A stretch of 64,000 nucleotides of DNA from Ectothiorhodospira marina (GCF_900109495.1 NZ_FOAA01000001.1:434001-498000), one strand, 5' to 3'. Numbered from the stretch's first letter, positions 1 through 8,733 are shown. Notes: generated from the sequence alone by a model not told the origin. Program-made: numbers and translations.

Positions 1-1
1 T

Positions 2-778
2 CGCTATGCGGTGTTTCCAGGGGGCGCCCGGATTCGCCCCCAATTGGTGCTGGCCGTGGCTCAGGCGTGCGGTGATGATGCCCCGGAAGTCACTGATGCC
101 GCCCTGGCCTCCATTGAACTGATGCACTGCGCCTCCCTGGTGCATGATGACCTGCCCTGTTTTGATAGTGCTGACATGCGTCGCGGCAAGCCCTCTGTTC
201 ATGCTGCGTATGGCGAGCGCCTGGCCGTGCTGGGCGGGGATGCCCTGATCGTTCTGGCCATGGAGGTACTGGCGCGGGGTACGGCCAATTCACCGGAGCG
301 CCTTGCTCCCTTGTTGCTCACGGTGGGGCAGGGAGTGGGTGTGCCCTCGGGAATCATTGCGGGTCAGGCCTGGGAGTGTGAACCCAAGGTGGACCTGGCG
401 GAGTACCAGCGTGCCAAGACTGGCGCCTTGTTTGCGGCGGCCACCATGGTGGGTGCCGCAGCAGCGGGTGAGGACCCGGCTCCCTGGCGTGCCCTGGGTG
501 AGAAACTCGGGGAGGCCTTCCAGGTGGCGGATGATCTGCGCGACGCGGTGTCCAATTCCGAAGAACTGGGTAAACCGGTGGGTCAGGACGAGGCCCTGGA
601 CCGGCCCAATGCAGTGCGTCAGTTGGGTGTCAAGGGTGCCACCGAACGCCTGAAGCGTCTGCTTGAAGAGGCGATGGACTCCATTCCCGCTTGCCCGGGC
701 GAGGCAGAACTGCGGGTGCTGCTCATGAAGCAGGCTTCCAAATTCCTGCCCAAGGAACTGGCCCAGCAGGCCGCCTGA
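2..778 (+). CDS. crtE: Geranylgeranyl diphosphate synthase CrtE (5' truncated)
   Basis: Trans-isoprenyl diphosphate synthase that condenses isopentenyl units onto an allylic diphosphate, giving C20 precursor for carotenoids and the phytyl tail of bacteriochlorophyll. Both Asp-rich motifs are visible: DDLPCFDSADMRRG near the start and DDLRD further on. The reading frame is open to the left edge (R-Y-A-V-F-P-G-G-A-R-I-R-P is family-like sequence upstream of the first GTG), so the true start lies outside the window and about 40 to 50 residues are missing. It is followed 15 bases later by crtF and continues into the bch/puf cluster, which favours CrtE over the housekeeping IspA. The IspA reading cannot be wholly excluded from sequence alone. 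Confidence 0.88.
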   Translation, partial: RYAVFPGGARIRPQLVLAVAQACGDDAPEVTDAALASIELMHCASLVHDDLPCFDSADMRRGKPSVHAAYGERLAVLGGDALIVLAMEVLARGTANSPERLAPLLLTVGQGVGVPSGIIAGQAWECEPKVDLAEYQRAKTGALFAAATMVGAAAAGEDPAPWRALGEKLGEAFQVADDLRDAVSNSEELGKPVGQDEALDRPNAVRQLGVKGATERLKRLLEEAMDSIPACPGEAELRVLLMKQASKFLPKELAQQAA

Positions 779-793
779 ACCCAGGCAACTCCC

Positions 794-1951
794 ATGACAA
801 GATACTGGAAGCGGATGGCGACAGGTGCGCCATCCGAGGCACTTTGGCGCGGCGGTTTTCTGTCGCTGCGTAATCGCATCCTCTCTAATCCCGCCTTTCA
901 GCGCTGGGCAGCTGCGTTCCCTCTGACGCGGCCCATCGCCCGCCGGCGGGCTCGCCACCTGTTCGATATCGTGGCTGGGTTCGTCTACTCGCAAGTGCTT
1001 TATACCTGCGTGAGGCTCAAACTGCTGGATCATCTGCACGCGGAGGGGCCGCAAGCCGTGCCGGAATTGGCGCGTTACATGGATATGCCCGAGGAAAACT
1101 GCCTGCTGTTGCTCAAGGCAGCGGCATCACTGAAGCTGGTGGAATACTATGGGCGGGGCTGTTATGGGCTCGGCGCGCAGGGTGCCGCCATGATGGCCAA
1201 TCCCGGCATTGCCGCCATGGTGGATCACCATGCCATGCTTTACGAGGATCTCATGGACCCCGTGGGCCTGTTGCGTGGGCATTATCCGCAAACCCGGCTG
1301 GGTGAATATTGGGCCTATGCGGGTGACACGCCGCCAACAACACTGGCTGGCGAGCGGATCACCCCCTACACCCAGCTCATGTCGGTTTCACAGCAACTGG
1401 TGGCCGAAGAAATTCTCGATGCCTTCAACCCCGCCGGATACAAGCGACTGATGGATCTTGGCGGCGGTAATGCCACATTCCTGTCTGCGGTGGCCCGCCG
1501 TGCACCTGACATCGAGCTTGTGCTTTACGACCTGCCAGCCGTGGCCAAGCAGGCTCGTGAAACCTTTCAGGCTCAGGGGTTGGGGCATCGAGCCACTGCC
1601 GTAGGCGGGGATTTCTTCACGGATGAATTGCCCGGGGGGGCTGACCTCATCTCCCTGGTGCGTGTGGTCCATGATCACAATGACGACCACATCCTGGGGT
1701 TGCTTCGCGCTGTGCGCGAAGCCCTGCCCGATGATGGCGCGCTGCTGTTGGCGGAGCCGATGTCCGGCACCCGGGGTGCCGAGCCCATAGGGGATGCCTA
1801 TTTTGGTGTTTATCTGTTCGCCATGGGGCGAGGGCGCCCCAGAACGCCCGCTGAAATCGAAATTTTATTAAGAGAATCAGGGTTTAGCCGTGTGCGCCTG
1901 CTGAATACCAGGAATCCCTTATTGACTCGTGTCATGTTGGCCCAGCCATGA
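794..1951 (+). CDS. crtF: Hydroxyneurosporene O-methyltransferase CrtF
   Basis: S-adenosylmethionine-dependent O-methyltransferase of 385 residues that methylates the tertiary hydroxyl of carotenoids in the spirilloxanthin/spheroidene pathway. The C-terminal half has a class I methyltransferase fold with the SAM-binding motif LMDLGGGNATF, followed by the VVHDHNDD region typical of plant- and crtF-type O-methyltransferases. The N-terminal part carries a winged-helix dimerisation domain (FDIVAGFVYSQVLYTCVRLKLLD starts it). It lies 15 bases after crtE and 97 bases before bchC, as in many purple-bacterial clusters. An inverted repeat (TGTCATG/CATGACA, 1930-1936 and 1947-1953) overlaps its stop. 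Confidence 0.9.
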   Translation: MTRYWKRMATGAPSEALWRGGFLSLRNRILSNPAFQRWAAAFPLTRPIARRRARHLFDIVAGFVYSQVLYTCVRLKLLDHLHAEGPQAVPELARYMDMPEENCLLLLKAAASLKLVEYYGRGCYGLGAQGAAMMANPGIAAMVDHHAMLYEDLMDPVGLLRGHYPQTRLGEYWAYAGDTPPTTLAGERITPYTQLMSVSQQLVAEEILDAFNPAGYKRLMDLGGGNATFLSAVARRAPDIELVLYDLPAVAKQARETFQAQGLGHRATAVGGDFFTDELPGGADLISLVRVVHDHNDDHILGLLRAVREALPDDGALLLAEPMSGTRGAEPIGDAYFGVYLFAMGRGRPRTPAEIEILLRESGFSRVRLLNTRNPLLTRVMLAQP

Positions 1952-1962
1952 CATCGGGGCCG

Positions 1963-2002
1963 TGTTAGTTTGGGTTGACAACCTCTAGGGTCACGCTAGA
2001 CT
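1963..2002 (+). promoter_or_regulatory. bchC promoter with PpsR/CrtJ-type operator
   Basis: TGT at 1963-1965 and ACA at 1978-1980 are separated by exactly 12 bases, the TGT-N12-ACA consensus of the aerobic photosynthesis repressor PpsR/CrtJ. The right half overlaps a perfect TTGACA at 1975-1980, which pairs with a plausible -10 TAGACT at 1997-2002 (16-base spacer). The arrangement places the repressor over the -35 box of the bchC transcript. PpsR itself is not in the window, so its use here is inferred. Confidence 0.6.
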
Positions 2003-2048
2003 TACACGCATATCTCGTAGGGGCAAGATCGCCCCGGGTCGAATTGCC

Positions 2049-3008
2049 ATGAAAGCGACAGCCGTCGTCATCGAAAAACCCGAACATCTTGTGATCAGTG
2101 AACTGGATCTCTCCGCTCCGGGTGATGCTGACGTGGTCGTGGATATTGCCTTTAGTGGCATCAGTACCGGCACGGAGCGCCTGTTGTGGACTGGACGGAT
2201 GCCAAGCTTTCCCGGAATGGGTTATCCCCTGGTGCCCGGTTATGAATCGGTCGGGCGCGTCGCCGCTGCCGGGCCGGACTCCGGTCGTCGAGTGGGCGAA
2301 CAGGTCTTTGTGCCGGGTGCCGCCTGTTATGGCGAAGTCCGTGGACTGTTCGGGGGTGCCGCCTCCCGGGTGGTGGTGCCGGGTGCCAAGGTCGTCCCGG
2401 TGCCGGATGATCTGGGTGAGGAGGGTGTCCTTCTGGCGCTGGCAGCGACGGCCTATCATGCAATCTTCCAGGGCAAGCCCGTGGAGGGCCTGGACAAGGC
2501 GGCTCTGCCTGGGCTGATCATTGGTCACGGCGTGCTGGGTCGATTGCTGGCCCGGATTGTCGTCGCGGCGGGTGGGCAGCCAATGGTTTGGGAACTGGAT
2601 GCCCAACGGGCAGAGGGTGCCGAAGGCTACACGGTGGTTCATCCGGATAAGGACGAACGTCGGGATTATCCCTGCATCGTCGATGTCAGTGGTGATTCGA
2701 AGATTCTGGATACGCTGATCACACGGTTGGCGCGTGGTGGCGAGGTCATCCTGGCCGGGTTCTACAGTCAGCCACTGAGTTTCGAGTTTCCACCCGCCTT
2801 CATGCGTGAGGCAAAGATTCGATGCGCGGCTGAATGGCACGCAGCGGATCTGATCGAAGTCAAGAAGCTGATCGAGTCGGGTGGGTTATCCTTGAAAGGC
2901 CTGATTACCCATCGGTATCAGGCTGTCCAGGCGAATGAGGCCTATCGCATCGCGTTTGGTGACCCTCAATGCCTGAAGATGATCCTCGACTGGAGGGATG
3001 GCCAATGA
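2049..3008 (+). CDS. bchC: Bacteriochlorophyllide 3-hydroxyethyl dehydrogenase BchC
   Basis: Alcohol dehydrogenase-like enzyme of 319 residues that oxidises the C3 hydroxyethyl group to the acetyl group late in bacteriochlorophyll a synthesis. The N-terminal GroES-like fold is evident (SGISTGTERLLW, then YPLVPGYESVGRV), followed by a nucleotide-binding part. The gene opens the bchCXYZ block; its stop overlaps the bchX start (ATGA at 3005-3008), which suggests translational coupling. The upstream 97 bases hold the PpsR-type promoter. Confidence 0.95.
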   Translation: MKATAVVIEKPEHLVISELDLSAPGDADVVVDIAFSGISTGTERLLWTGRMPSFPGMGYPLVPGYESVGRVAAAGPDSGRRVGEQVFVPGAACYGEVRGLFGGAASRVVVPGAKVVPVPDDLGEEGVLLALAATAYHAIFQGKPVEGLDKAALPGLIIGHGVLGRLLARIVVAAGGQPMVWELDAQRAEGAEGYTVVHPDKDERRDYPCIVDVSGDSKILDTLITRLARGGEVILAGFYSQPLSFEFPPAFMREAKIRCAAEWHAADLIEVKKLIESGGLSLKGLITHRYQAVQANEAYRIAFGDPQCLKMILDWRDGQ

Positions 3009-4033
3009 AGAAGGCAGACGGCCAATCCTCCGTTTCACTTGAAAGCCTCCGTGGTCAGCTCCGTTCCGGAGCGGGCATGGACTCCAGCCAGCCTGAAGGG
3101 GATGTTAGCGTGCAGAGCTCTTCCGCCAAAGAAACTCAGATTATCGCCATCTATGGCAAGGGCGGTATTGGCAAGAGCTTCACCCTCTCCAATCTCTCTT
3201 ACATGATGGCGCAGCAAGGCAAGCGCGTGCTGCTGATCGGCTGTGATCCCAAGAGTGATACCACCTCCCTGTTGTTCGGTGGGCGCGCCTGCCCGACCAT
3301 CATCGATACTGCGGCCCGGAAGAAGCAGGCAGGCGAGCAGGTAGAGATCGGTGATGTTTGCTTCAAGCGGGGCGGCGTGTTCGCCATGGAACTGGGCGGC
3401 CCTGAAGTGGGGCGTGGTTGCGGGGGTCGCGGCATTATTCATGGCTTCGAAATCCTTGAAAAACTGGGCTTCCATGAGTGGGGGTTCGATTATGTCCTTC
3501 TGGACTTCCTGGGTGACGTGGTCTGCGGCGGCTTTGGTCTGCCCATTGCCCGTGACCTGTGTCAGAAGGTCATCGTGGTGGGTTCTAATGACCTGCAGTC
3601 CCTGTATGTGGTGAATAACGTCTGCTCGGCCGTGGAATATTTCCGGCGCCTGGGCGGCAATGTGGGGGTTGCGGGCATCGTGATCAACAAGGACGACGGC
3701 ACGGGCGAGGCCCAGGCCTTCGCCAAGGCAGCTGACATCCCGATCCTGGCCTCCATCCCGGCCAATGAAGATATCCGCCGCAAGAGCGCCAACTACCAGA
3801 TCGTGGCCCACCCCGATGGGGAGTGGGGGCCTTTGTTCGCTGAACTGGCGACCCAGGTTGCCGAGGCGCCACCCAGGCATCCCAACCCGCTGAGCCAGGA
3901 TGAGCTTCTGGGGCTGTTTACCAGCGAGGAAGTCGGCCGTGACGTGGTGCTTGAACCGGCCACTCAGGAAGACATGCATGGCGGCACGATCGTCAAGAAG
4001 CCGTCTCTCGAGGTGATTTATGACGATGTCTGA
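3005..4033 (+). CDS. bchX: Chlorophyllide a reductase iron protein BchX
   Basis: ATP-dependent electron donor (nitrogenase NifH-like) of chlorophyllide a oxidoreductase, which reduces ring B and turns the chlorin into a bacteriochlorin. The P-loop GKGGIGKS sits near residue 51 and the two conserved cysteines for the intersubunit [4Fe-4S] cluster are seen in GRGCGGRG and DVVCGGFG. I chose the ATG at 3005, which overlaps the bchC stop and follows GGAGG, giving 342 residues; an in-frame upstream start at 2969 lies inside bchC and is less likely. Its end overlaps bchY by 14 bases. Confidence 0.96.
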   Translation: MKKADGQSSVSLESLRGQLRSGAGMDSSQPEGDVSVQSSSAKETQIIAIYGKGGIGKSFTLSNLSYMMAQQGKRVLLIGCDPKSDTTSLLFGGRACPTIIDTAARKKQAGEQVEIGDVCFKRGGVFAMELGGPEVGRGCGGRGIIHGFEILEKLGFHEWGFDYVLLDFLGDVVCGGFGLPIARDLCQKVIVVGSNDLQSLYVVNNVCSAVEYFRRLGGNVGVAGIVINKDDGTGEAQAFAKAADIPILASIPANEDIRRKSANYQIVAHPDGEWGPLFAELATQVAEAPPRHPNPLSQDELLGLFTSEEVGRDVVLEPATQEDMHGGTIVKKPSLEVIYDDV

Positions 4034-5573
4034 AGGACATCGCGGTCACCCGGGTGATGCCGGCCTCACCGAAACCCTCTCCGGTGCGGGAGAGGGGGCG
4101 TCCACATCCGGGGTTTACAATGCCTCGACGAAAACGGCGGTTGAAACAATCCCCGTGACTGTAGAGACCACGCAAAGTGCCCAAGGTTCACAGTCGGGTA
4201 AATCGGCCAAGGGGCCTCATGATCAACCCCAGAGCATGTGCCCGGCGTTCGGATCCCTGCGCGTGGGCCTGCGCATGCGTCGCACGGCCACTGTCCTTTC
4301 TGGCTCCGCCTGCTGCGTCTACGGGCTGAGCTTTACATCGCATTTCTACGGTGCGCGTCGCACCGTCAATTATGTCCCCTTCGACTCCGAAACCCTGGTC
4401 ACGGGTAAGCTGTTCGAAGATATCCGTGAGGCTGTCCACCAGTTGGCTGATCCTGCGGTGAATGATGCGGTGGTCGTCATTAATCTGTGTGTACCCTCAG
4501 CCTCCGGTGTACCGCTCAGATTGCTGCCCAAGGAAATCAATGGGGTTCGTATCATCGGTCTGGATGTTCCGGGTTTTGGTGTTGGAACCCATGCCGAGGC
4601 CAAGGATCTTCTGGCGGGCACCATGTTGCGCTATGCCCGGGGCGAGGCGGAACAAGGCCCGGTTCAGGCGCCTCGCGAAGGCCGCAAGGACAAACCTACC
4701 GTGACTCTGCTGGGTGAGATGTTCCCGGCCGACCCCATGGGAGTGGGTGCCATGCTTGAGCCTCTGGGTCTCGCTACGGGCCCGGTGGTGCCCACGCGTG
4801 AGTGGCGTGAGTTGTATGCCGCCCTCGACTGCGCCGTGGGCGCCGCCATTCACCCTTTCTACACCGCCTCCGTTCGCGAATTGAATGCGGCGGGCCGCGA
4901 GGTTGTCGGCTCCGCTCCCGTGGGGTACGACGGCACGGCTGCCTGGCTGGACGCCATCGGCCAGGCCTGCGGCGTGAAGCAAGCCGCTGTGGATGCATCC
5001 AAGAATCGCTTCTTGCCGGCCATCAAGAGTGCCTTGAGTCATGCGCCCGTCAAGGGCCGCATCACCGTCTCCGGATACGAAGGCTCCGAGTTGCTGGTAG
5101 CCCGCCTGCTGATCGAAAGCGGCGCGGACGTGCCCTATGTGGGCACTGCCTGCCCGAAAACTCCTTGGTCTGCGCCTGATCGGGAATGGCTGGAAGCGAA
5201 GGGGGTGCATGTCCAGTACCGCGCCACGCTGGAGCAGGATATCGCGGCCATTGAAGAGTTTGGCCCTGATCTGGCCATCGGCACCACGCCGGTCGTGCAA
5301 CACGCCAAAGAGAAGGCCATTCCCGCTCTGTACTTCACCAACCTGATTTCCGCGCGTCCCTTGATGGGCCCAGCGGGGGCCGGTTCACTGGCCCAGGTGA
5401 TCAACGCGGCACTGGGCAATCAGGCGCGTTTCGATCAGATGAGAGCCTTCTTTGGGGATGTGGGCCAAGGTTCCAATGCCGGTGTCTGGGACCACGTGCC
5501 CCAGGATCAGGCGGAATATCGTGATCGTCTGGCCAAGCAGCGCAAGGCCTCCAAAAAAGGGGGAGCACTCTGA
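4020..5573 (+). CDS. bchY: Chlorophyllide a reductase subunit BchY
   Basis: NifD-like subunit of the catalytic BchYZ component of chlorophyllide a reductase. Family cysteines are seen in [16 protein letters not shown] and NLCVPSASG. It is 517 residues (515 if the ATG at 4026 is used). The first 70 or so residues are low-complexity (Thr/Ser/Gly/Glu-rich) and look unlike conserved BchY; conserved sequence begins near [11 protein letters not shown]. That leader contains a GC-rich palindrome (4075-4096). Start overlaps bchX and the stop overlaps bchZ (TGATG at 5571-5575), so the three subunits are coupled. Confidence 0.94.
   Translation: MTMSEGHRGHPGDAGLTETLSGAGEGASTSGVYNASTKTAVETIPVTVETTQSAQGSQSGKSAKGPHDQPQSMCPAFGSLRVGLRMRRTATVLSGSACCVYGLSFTSHFYGARRTVNYVPFDSETLVTGKLFEDIREAVHQLADPAVNDAVVVINLCVPSASGVPLRLLPKEINGVRIIGLDVPGFGVGTHAEAKDLLAGTMLRYARGEAEQGPVQAPREGRKDKPTVTLLGEMFPADPMGVGAMLEPLGLATGPVVPTREWRELYAALDCAVGAAIHPFYTASVRELNAAGREVVGSAPVGYDGTAAWLDAIGQACGVKQAAVDASKNRFLPAIKSALSHAPVKGRITVSGYEGSELLVARLLIESGADVPYVGTACPKTPWSAPDREWLEAKGVHVQYRATLEQDIAAIEEFGPDLAIGTTPVVQHAKEKAIPALYFTNLISARPLMGPAGAGSLAQVINAALGNQARFDQMRAFFGDVGQGSNAGVWDHVPQDQAEYRDRLAKQRKASKKGGAL
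4075..4096. repeat. REP-like palindrome inside the bchY 5' coding region
   Basis: CCCTCTCC (4075-4082) and GGAGAGGG (4089-4096) form a perfect 8-bp stem around a 6-base loop. The form resembles the CCCTCTCC...GGAGAGGG intergenic palindromes that are dispersed in many gammaproteobacterial genomes, but here it is read in frame within the variable N-terminal leader of BchY. No other copy was noticed in the window. Confidence 0.45.
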
Positions 5574-7024
5574 TGCTGGTGCAGGATCTGGATAGGGCAG
5601 GTGGTTACTGGGGTGCTGTGTATGTGTTCAGTGCCATCAAGGGTCTGCAGGTCATCATCGATGGTCCCGTAGGCTGCGAAAACCTGCCTGTGACATCCGT
5701 ACTTCATTACACCGATGCCCTGCCGCCCCATGAATTGCCGATTGTGGTGACCGGTCTGGGCGAAGAAGAACTGGGTCAGAGCGGGACCGAAGAGGCCATG
5801 AAGCGGGCCCACGGGACGCTGGATCCCGATTTTCCGGCCGTGGTGGTGACGGGTTCGATTGCAGAGATGATTGGTGGGGGAGTAACGCCGGAAGGGACGA
5901 ACATCCAGCGTTTCCTGCCCCGCACCATCGATGAGGACCAGTGGCAGTGCTCTGACCGTGCCCTGAATTGGCTCTGGACACAGTATGGCCCGAAAAAGGT
6001 TCCGGAGTTGAAGGCCCGTAAGGCGGGCGAAAAGCCCAGGGTCAACATCATTGGCCCGAGCTATGGCAACTTCAATATGCCGTCGGATCTTGCGGAGATT
6101 CGTCGCTTGATCGAGGGCATTGGCGCCGAGGTCAACATGGTGTTTCCTCTAGGTAGCCATCTGGCAGATGTCCCCCGGCTTGCGGATGCCGAAGTGAATG
6201 TTTGTCTGTATCGGGAGTTCGGGCGACAACTGTGCGAGACGCTGGAGCGCCCCTATTTGCAGGCGCCCGTGGGTCTGCACAGCACCACCAAGTTCCTGAA
6301 CACGCTGGGTGAGTTGTTGGGGCTGGATCCGCAACCGTTCATCGAAAAGGAAAAGCACACCACCATCAAGCCTCTGTGGGACCTGTGGCGGTCGGTGACG
6401 CAGGACTTCTTCGGCACGGCCAGTTTCGGCATCGTGGCCACTGATACTTATGCCCGTGGCATTCGGCACTTCCTGGAGGACGAAATGGGCATGCCCTGCC
6501 ACTTCTCCTTCTCGCGTAGTGCGGGTGTGAAGCCGGACAACGCGGCGGTGCGCAAGGCGGTACACGAGAAGACGCCTCTGGTGTTGTTCGGCAGTTATAA
6601 CGAGCGCATGTACTTATCAGAGATCGGCGGTCGGGCCATGTACATCCCGGTTTCTTTCCCGGGTGCCATTGTGCGGCGTCATACGGGCACGCCGTTCATG
6701 GGATATGCCGGGGCCACCTACCTGGTTCAGGAGGTGTGCAATGCATTGTTTGATGCCCTGTTCCATATTCTGCCGCTGGGTACGGATCTGGATCGGGTGG
6801 ATGCTACGCCCACGCGGATGCATCAAGAACTGCCTTGGGATGATGATGCCAAGGCAGCACTGGACAAATTGGTGGATTCGTATCCCGTGCTCACGCGAAT
6901 TTCTGCAGCCAAGCGCCTGCGGGACACCATTGAAGGTGCGGCCCGCAAGGCAGGCGAGCAGCGCGTCACACTGGAACGGGTGACGCAGAGCGCGGCCAGT
7001 GTATCGGCCGGGGGTGTGGCATGA
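5573..7024 (+). CDS. bchZ: Chlorophyllide a reductase subunit BchZ
   Basis: NifK-like partner of BchY in the chlorophyllide a reductase catalytic component, 483 residues. It starts with the conserved stretch [18 protein letters not shown], carries the cluster-binding cysteine in [19 protein letters not shown], and has the GEEELG segment typical of the family. Its ATG overlaps the bchY stop. The end overlaps a small open reading frame starting at 7021 and leads into the puf operon, the usual superoperon order. Confidence 0.95.
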   Translation: MLVQDLDRAGGYWGAVYVFSAIKGLQVIIDGPVGCENLPVTSVLHYTDALPPHELPIVVTGLGEEELGQSGTEEAMKRAHGTLDPDFPAVVVTGSIAEMIGGGVTPEGTNIQRFLPRTIDEDQWQCSDRALNWLWTQYGPKKVPELKARKAGEKPRVNIIGPSYGNFNMPSDLAEIRRLIEGIGAEVNMVFPLGSHLADVPRLADAEVNVCLYREFGRQLCETLERPYLQAPVGLHSTTKFLNTLGELLGLDPQPFIEKEKHTTIKPLWDLWRSVTQDFFGTASFGIVATDTYARGIRHFLEDEMGMPCHFSFSRSAGVKPDNAAVRKAVHEKTPLVLFGSYNERMYLSEIGGRAMYIPVSFPGAIVRRHTGTPFMGYAGATYLVQEVCNALFDALFHILPLGTDLDRVDATPTRMHQELPWDDDAKAALDKLVDSYPVLTRISAAKRLRDTIEGAARKAGEQRVTLERVTQSAASVSAGGVA

Positions 7025-7218
7025 ACGTGGCTTTTCTTGATTGTCGCCGCCTGAACAGTAGCAAGCGTTCGGCGGAGGCGATCATGGCCTCCCGTTCGGG
7101 AGGTTATGGGTCGATCGTGGTGGAAGCTGCAGAGATGGCGAATCCGCCGTTCTCGGATGGCTTCAACCAGATTTCGGGTTTTACCTGTGCTGGATCACGA
7201 TCGTTGAACTTGTCGTAG
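7021..7218 (+). CDS. Small ORF between bchZ and pufB, unknown, possibly frameshifted
   Basis: A 65-codon frame whose ATG overlaps the bchZ stop (ATGA), so it could be translated by coupling. It does not resemble PufQ: no membrane segment is seen in this frame. From about 7149 to 7223 a different frame encodes [20 protein letters not shown] followed by LVVV and a stop. That peptide matches, 16 of 24 residues, the C-terminus of the small ORF in front of the second pufB (63749-63823). That frame has no ATG here after the stop at 7059, so copy 1 may be a frameshifted relic whose N-terminus is this ORF. A hairpin (CCTCCC 7088-7093, GGGAGG 7098-7103) lies inside it. Confidence 0.3.
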   Translation: MNVAFLDCRRLNSSKRSAEAIMASRSGGYGSIVVEAAEMANPPFSDGFNQISGFTCAGSRSLNLS

Positions 7219-7245
7219 TGTAAGGTTTACTGCGACGTATGTGAT

Positions 7246-7262
7246 CGCGTTGAGTCAACGCG
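7246..7262 (+). promoter_or_regulatory. Hairpin upstream of pufB
   Basis: CGCGTTGA and TCAACGCG flank a single central base: a near-perfect palindrome 37 bases before the pufB start. The homologous position before the second pufB (63846-63862) keeps most pairs, partly through a G-T wobble, which favours a functional RNA or DNA palindrome over chance. It may be an mRNA processing or stability element, or an operator. Confidence 0.45.
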
Positions 7263-7298
7263 GTATTTGCCAATTAGGCTCATTTGGAGGGTATTTAA

Positions 7299-7457
7299 AT
7301 GGTTGATGAAACGAAAGGTTCGCTCTCGGGGCTCAACGAAGAGGAAGCCATGGAGTTTCATGGTGTCTTCATGACCAGCATGATGGGCTTCCTGGCGGTT
7401 GCCGCTGTGGCCCACGTTCTGGCTTGGATGTGGCGTCCCTGGGGTGTGGCTTGGTAA
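7299..7457 (+). CDS. pufB: Light-harvesting LH1 beta polypeptide PufB (copy 1)
   Basis: Antenna beta subunit of 52 residues that binds bacteriochlorophyll a in the core LH1 ring around the reaction centre. The sequence begins MVDETKGSLSGLNEEEAMEF, has the conserved His in EFHGVF, one membrane helix, the bacteriochlorophyll-ligating His in VAAVAHVLAW, and the aromatic tail WMWRPWGVAW. TTGGAGG at 7284-7290 is the ribosome-binding site. pufA follows after 90 bases. A second, nearly identical gene starts at 63899. Confidence 0.95.
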   Translation: MVDETKGSLSGLNEEEAMEFHGVFMTSMMGFLAVAAVAHVLAWMWRPWGVAW

Positions 7458-7462
7458 GACGC

Positions 7463-7479
7463 TTCGCCTGAAAGGCGAA
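7463..7479 (+). other. pufB-pufA intercistronic hairpin
   Basis: TTCGCC (7463-7468) and GGCGAA (7474-7479) form a 6-bp stem with a TGAAA loop just after the pufB stop; outer bases AAGAC and GTCTT (7456-7460, 7484-7488) may extend it. No U-tract follows, so a stabilising hairpin is more likely than a terminator. Confidence 0.5.
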
Positions 7480-7547
7480 TCGAGTCTTGAGCCGTACCTT
7501 AAGTGAAGCATTAAAAGCAGTTTCTTTCCAATATAGGAGATTTCAAT

Positions 7548-7745
7548 ATGTGGCGTGTTTGGCTGCTGTTCGATCCGCGCAGAGCGCTGGTTGCCCTGTT
7601 TGCATTCCTGGCCGTGCTGGCTCTGCTGATCCACTTCATCCTGTTGAGCACCGAGCGCTTCAACTGGATGCACACCGCCTCTCTGGTCGACACGACCGAG
7701 CAGGTCGCCGTGCAGGCTCAGACAGGCAAGTCAACCCTGGCCTGA
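7548..7745 (+). CDS. pufA: Light-harvesting LH1 alpha polypeptide PufA
   Basis: Antenna alpha subunit of 65 residues. The N-terminus [14 protein letters not shown] is the alpha-type interfacial segment, followed by a membrane helix with the bacteriochlorophyll-ligating His in [22 protein letters not shown] at 7535-7539 precedes the start by eight bases. The C-terminal 20 or so residues are polar and Gln/Thr-rich. It lies between pufB and pufL with long structured spacers on both sides. Confidence 0.95.
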   Translation: MWRVWLLFDPRRALVALFAFLAVLALLIHFILLSTERFNWMHTASLVDTTEQVAVQAQTGKSTLA

Positions 7746-7766
7746 AGACGTCTGATGCCCACGCTC

Positions 7767-7803
7767 CCGGGCGGGATGGCTACGCCATATGCATCCCGCC
7801 CGG
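7767..7803 (+). other. Strong pufA-pufL intercistronic hairpin
   Basis: A perfect 12-bp GC-rich stem (7767-7778 with 7792-7803) 21 bases after the pufA stop. In other purple bacteria hairpins at this place protect the upstream pufBA mRNA from 3' decay and so set the excess of LH1 over reaction-centre protein; that role is inferred here. No U-run follows. Confidence 0.7.
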
Positions 7804-7848
7804 CATCTGGGCCAATACGTTGACCAGAGTGTTGAGAGTATAGGGCAA

Positions 7849-7888
7849 CGGCCGGAACCTCCGGCCGGTGCCTTCTGACCGGAGGTTC
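7849..7888 (+). promoter_or_regulatory. Two mutually exclusive hairpins at the pufL ribosome-binding site
   Basis: CGGCCGG (7849-7855) can pair with CCGGCCG (7861-7867) around a 5-base loop. Alternatively 7855-7864 pairs perfectly over 10 bp with 7879-7888, which buries the pufL Shine-Dalgarno GGAGG (7881-7885). The two structures share 7861-7864 and cannot coexist, so translation of pufL could depend on which one folds. The structure is seen in sequence; regulation is inferred. Confidence 0.5.
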
Positions 7889-7893
7889 TAGGA

Positions 7894-8718
7894 ATGTCCA
7901 TGCTGAGCTTTGAGAAGAGATACCGCGTACGCGGGGGGACGTTGATCGGGGGCGATCTATTTGACTTCTGGGTCGGCCCATTCTACGTCGGTTTTTTTGG
8001 TGTGCTGACGGCCATCTTCGCAGTGCTGGGAACGCTGCTGATCATCTGGGGCGCGGCGATGGGCCCAACCTGGAATGTCTGGCAGATCAGCATTGCCCCA
8101 CCTGACTTGAGTTATGGTCTGGGCATGGCCCCGCTTACCGAGGGCGGCCTATGGCAATTCATTACCATGTGCGCTATCGGCGCATTTGTCTCCTGGGCAC
8201 TTCGCCAGGTAGAAATCTGTAACAAATTGGGCATGGGTTATCATGTGCCGATCGCTTTTGGTGTTGCGATCTTCGCCTATGTCACGCTGGTGGTCTTCCG
8301 CCCGATTCTGCTGGGTGCCTGGGGTCACGGTTTCCCCTACGGCATCATGAGTCACCTGGATTGGGTGTCCAACGTGGGTTACCAGTTCCTGCATTTCCAC
8401 TATAACCCGGCCCACATGCTGGCCATCACCTTCTTCTTCACCACGGCCCTGGCCCTGTCGCTGCATGGCGGCCTGATCCTGTCCGTGACCAATCCGAAGA
8501 AGGGCGAGCCAGTCAAGACTCCTGAATACGAAGATACCTTCTTCCGTGACACCGTCGGCTACTCCATTGGTGCCCTTGGCGTCCACCGTTTGGGTCTGTT
8601 CCTGGCCCTGAACGCTGCTTTCTGGAGCGCCGTGTGCATCATTCTGAGCGGTCCCTTCTGGACCCGTAGCTGGCCGGAATGGTGGAACTGGTGGCTTAAC
8701 CTTCCGATCTGGGCTTAA
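7894..8718 (+). CDS. pufL: Photosynthetic reaction centre L subunit
   Basis: Membrane protein of 274 residues that, with PufM, binds the special-pair bacteriochlorophylls, bacteriopheophytins, quinones and the non-haem iron. The N-terminus [20 protein letters not shown] is classic L subunit, and five membrane helices with [23 protein letters not shown] and [15 protein letters not shown] follow. The start is preceded by GGAGG with eight bases spacing; the site lies in an alternative hairpin. pufM follows after 15 bases. Confidence 0.97.
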   Translation: MSMLSFEKRYRVRGGTLIGGDLFDFWVGPFYVGFFGVLTAIFAVLGTLLIIWGAAMGPTWNVWQISIAPPDLSYGLGMAPLTEGGLWQFITMCAIGAFVSWALRQVEICNKLGMGYHVPIAFGVAIFAYVTLVVFRPILLGAWGHGFPYGIMSHLDWVSNVGYQFLHFHYNPAHMLAITFFFTTALALSLHGGLILSVTNPKKGEPVKTPEYEDTFFRDTVGYSIGALGVHRLGLFLALNAAFWSAVCIILSGPFWTRSWPEWWNWWLNLPIWA

Positions 8719-8733
8719 TGTAAGGGGACCACA

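Noticed and set aside
7021-7218. pufQ
   Set aside because: The frame lacks the membrane segment and sequence of PufQ; only position is similar.
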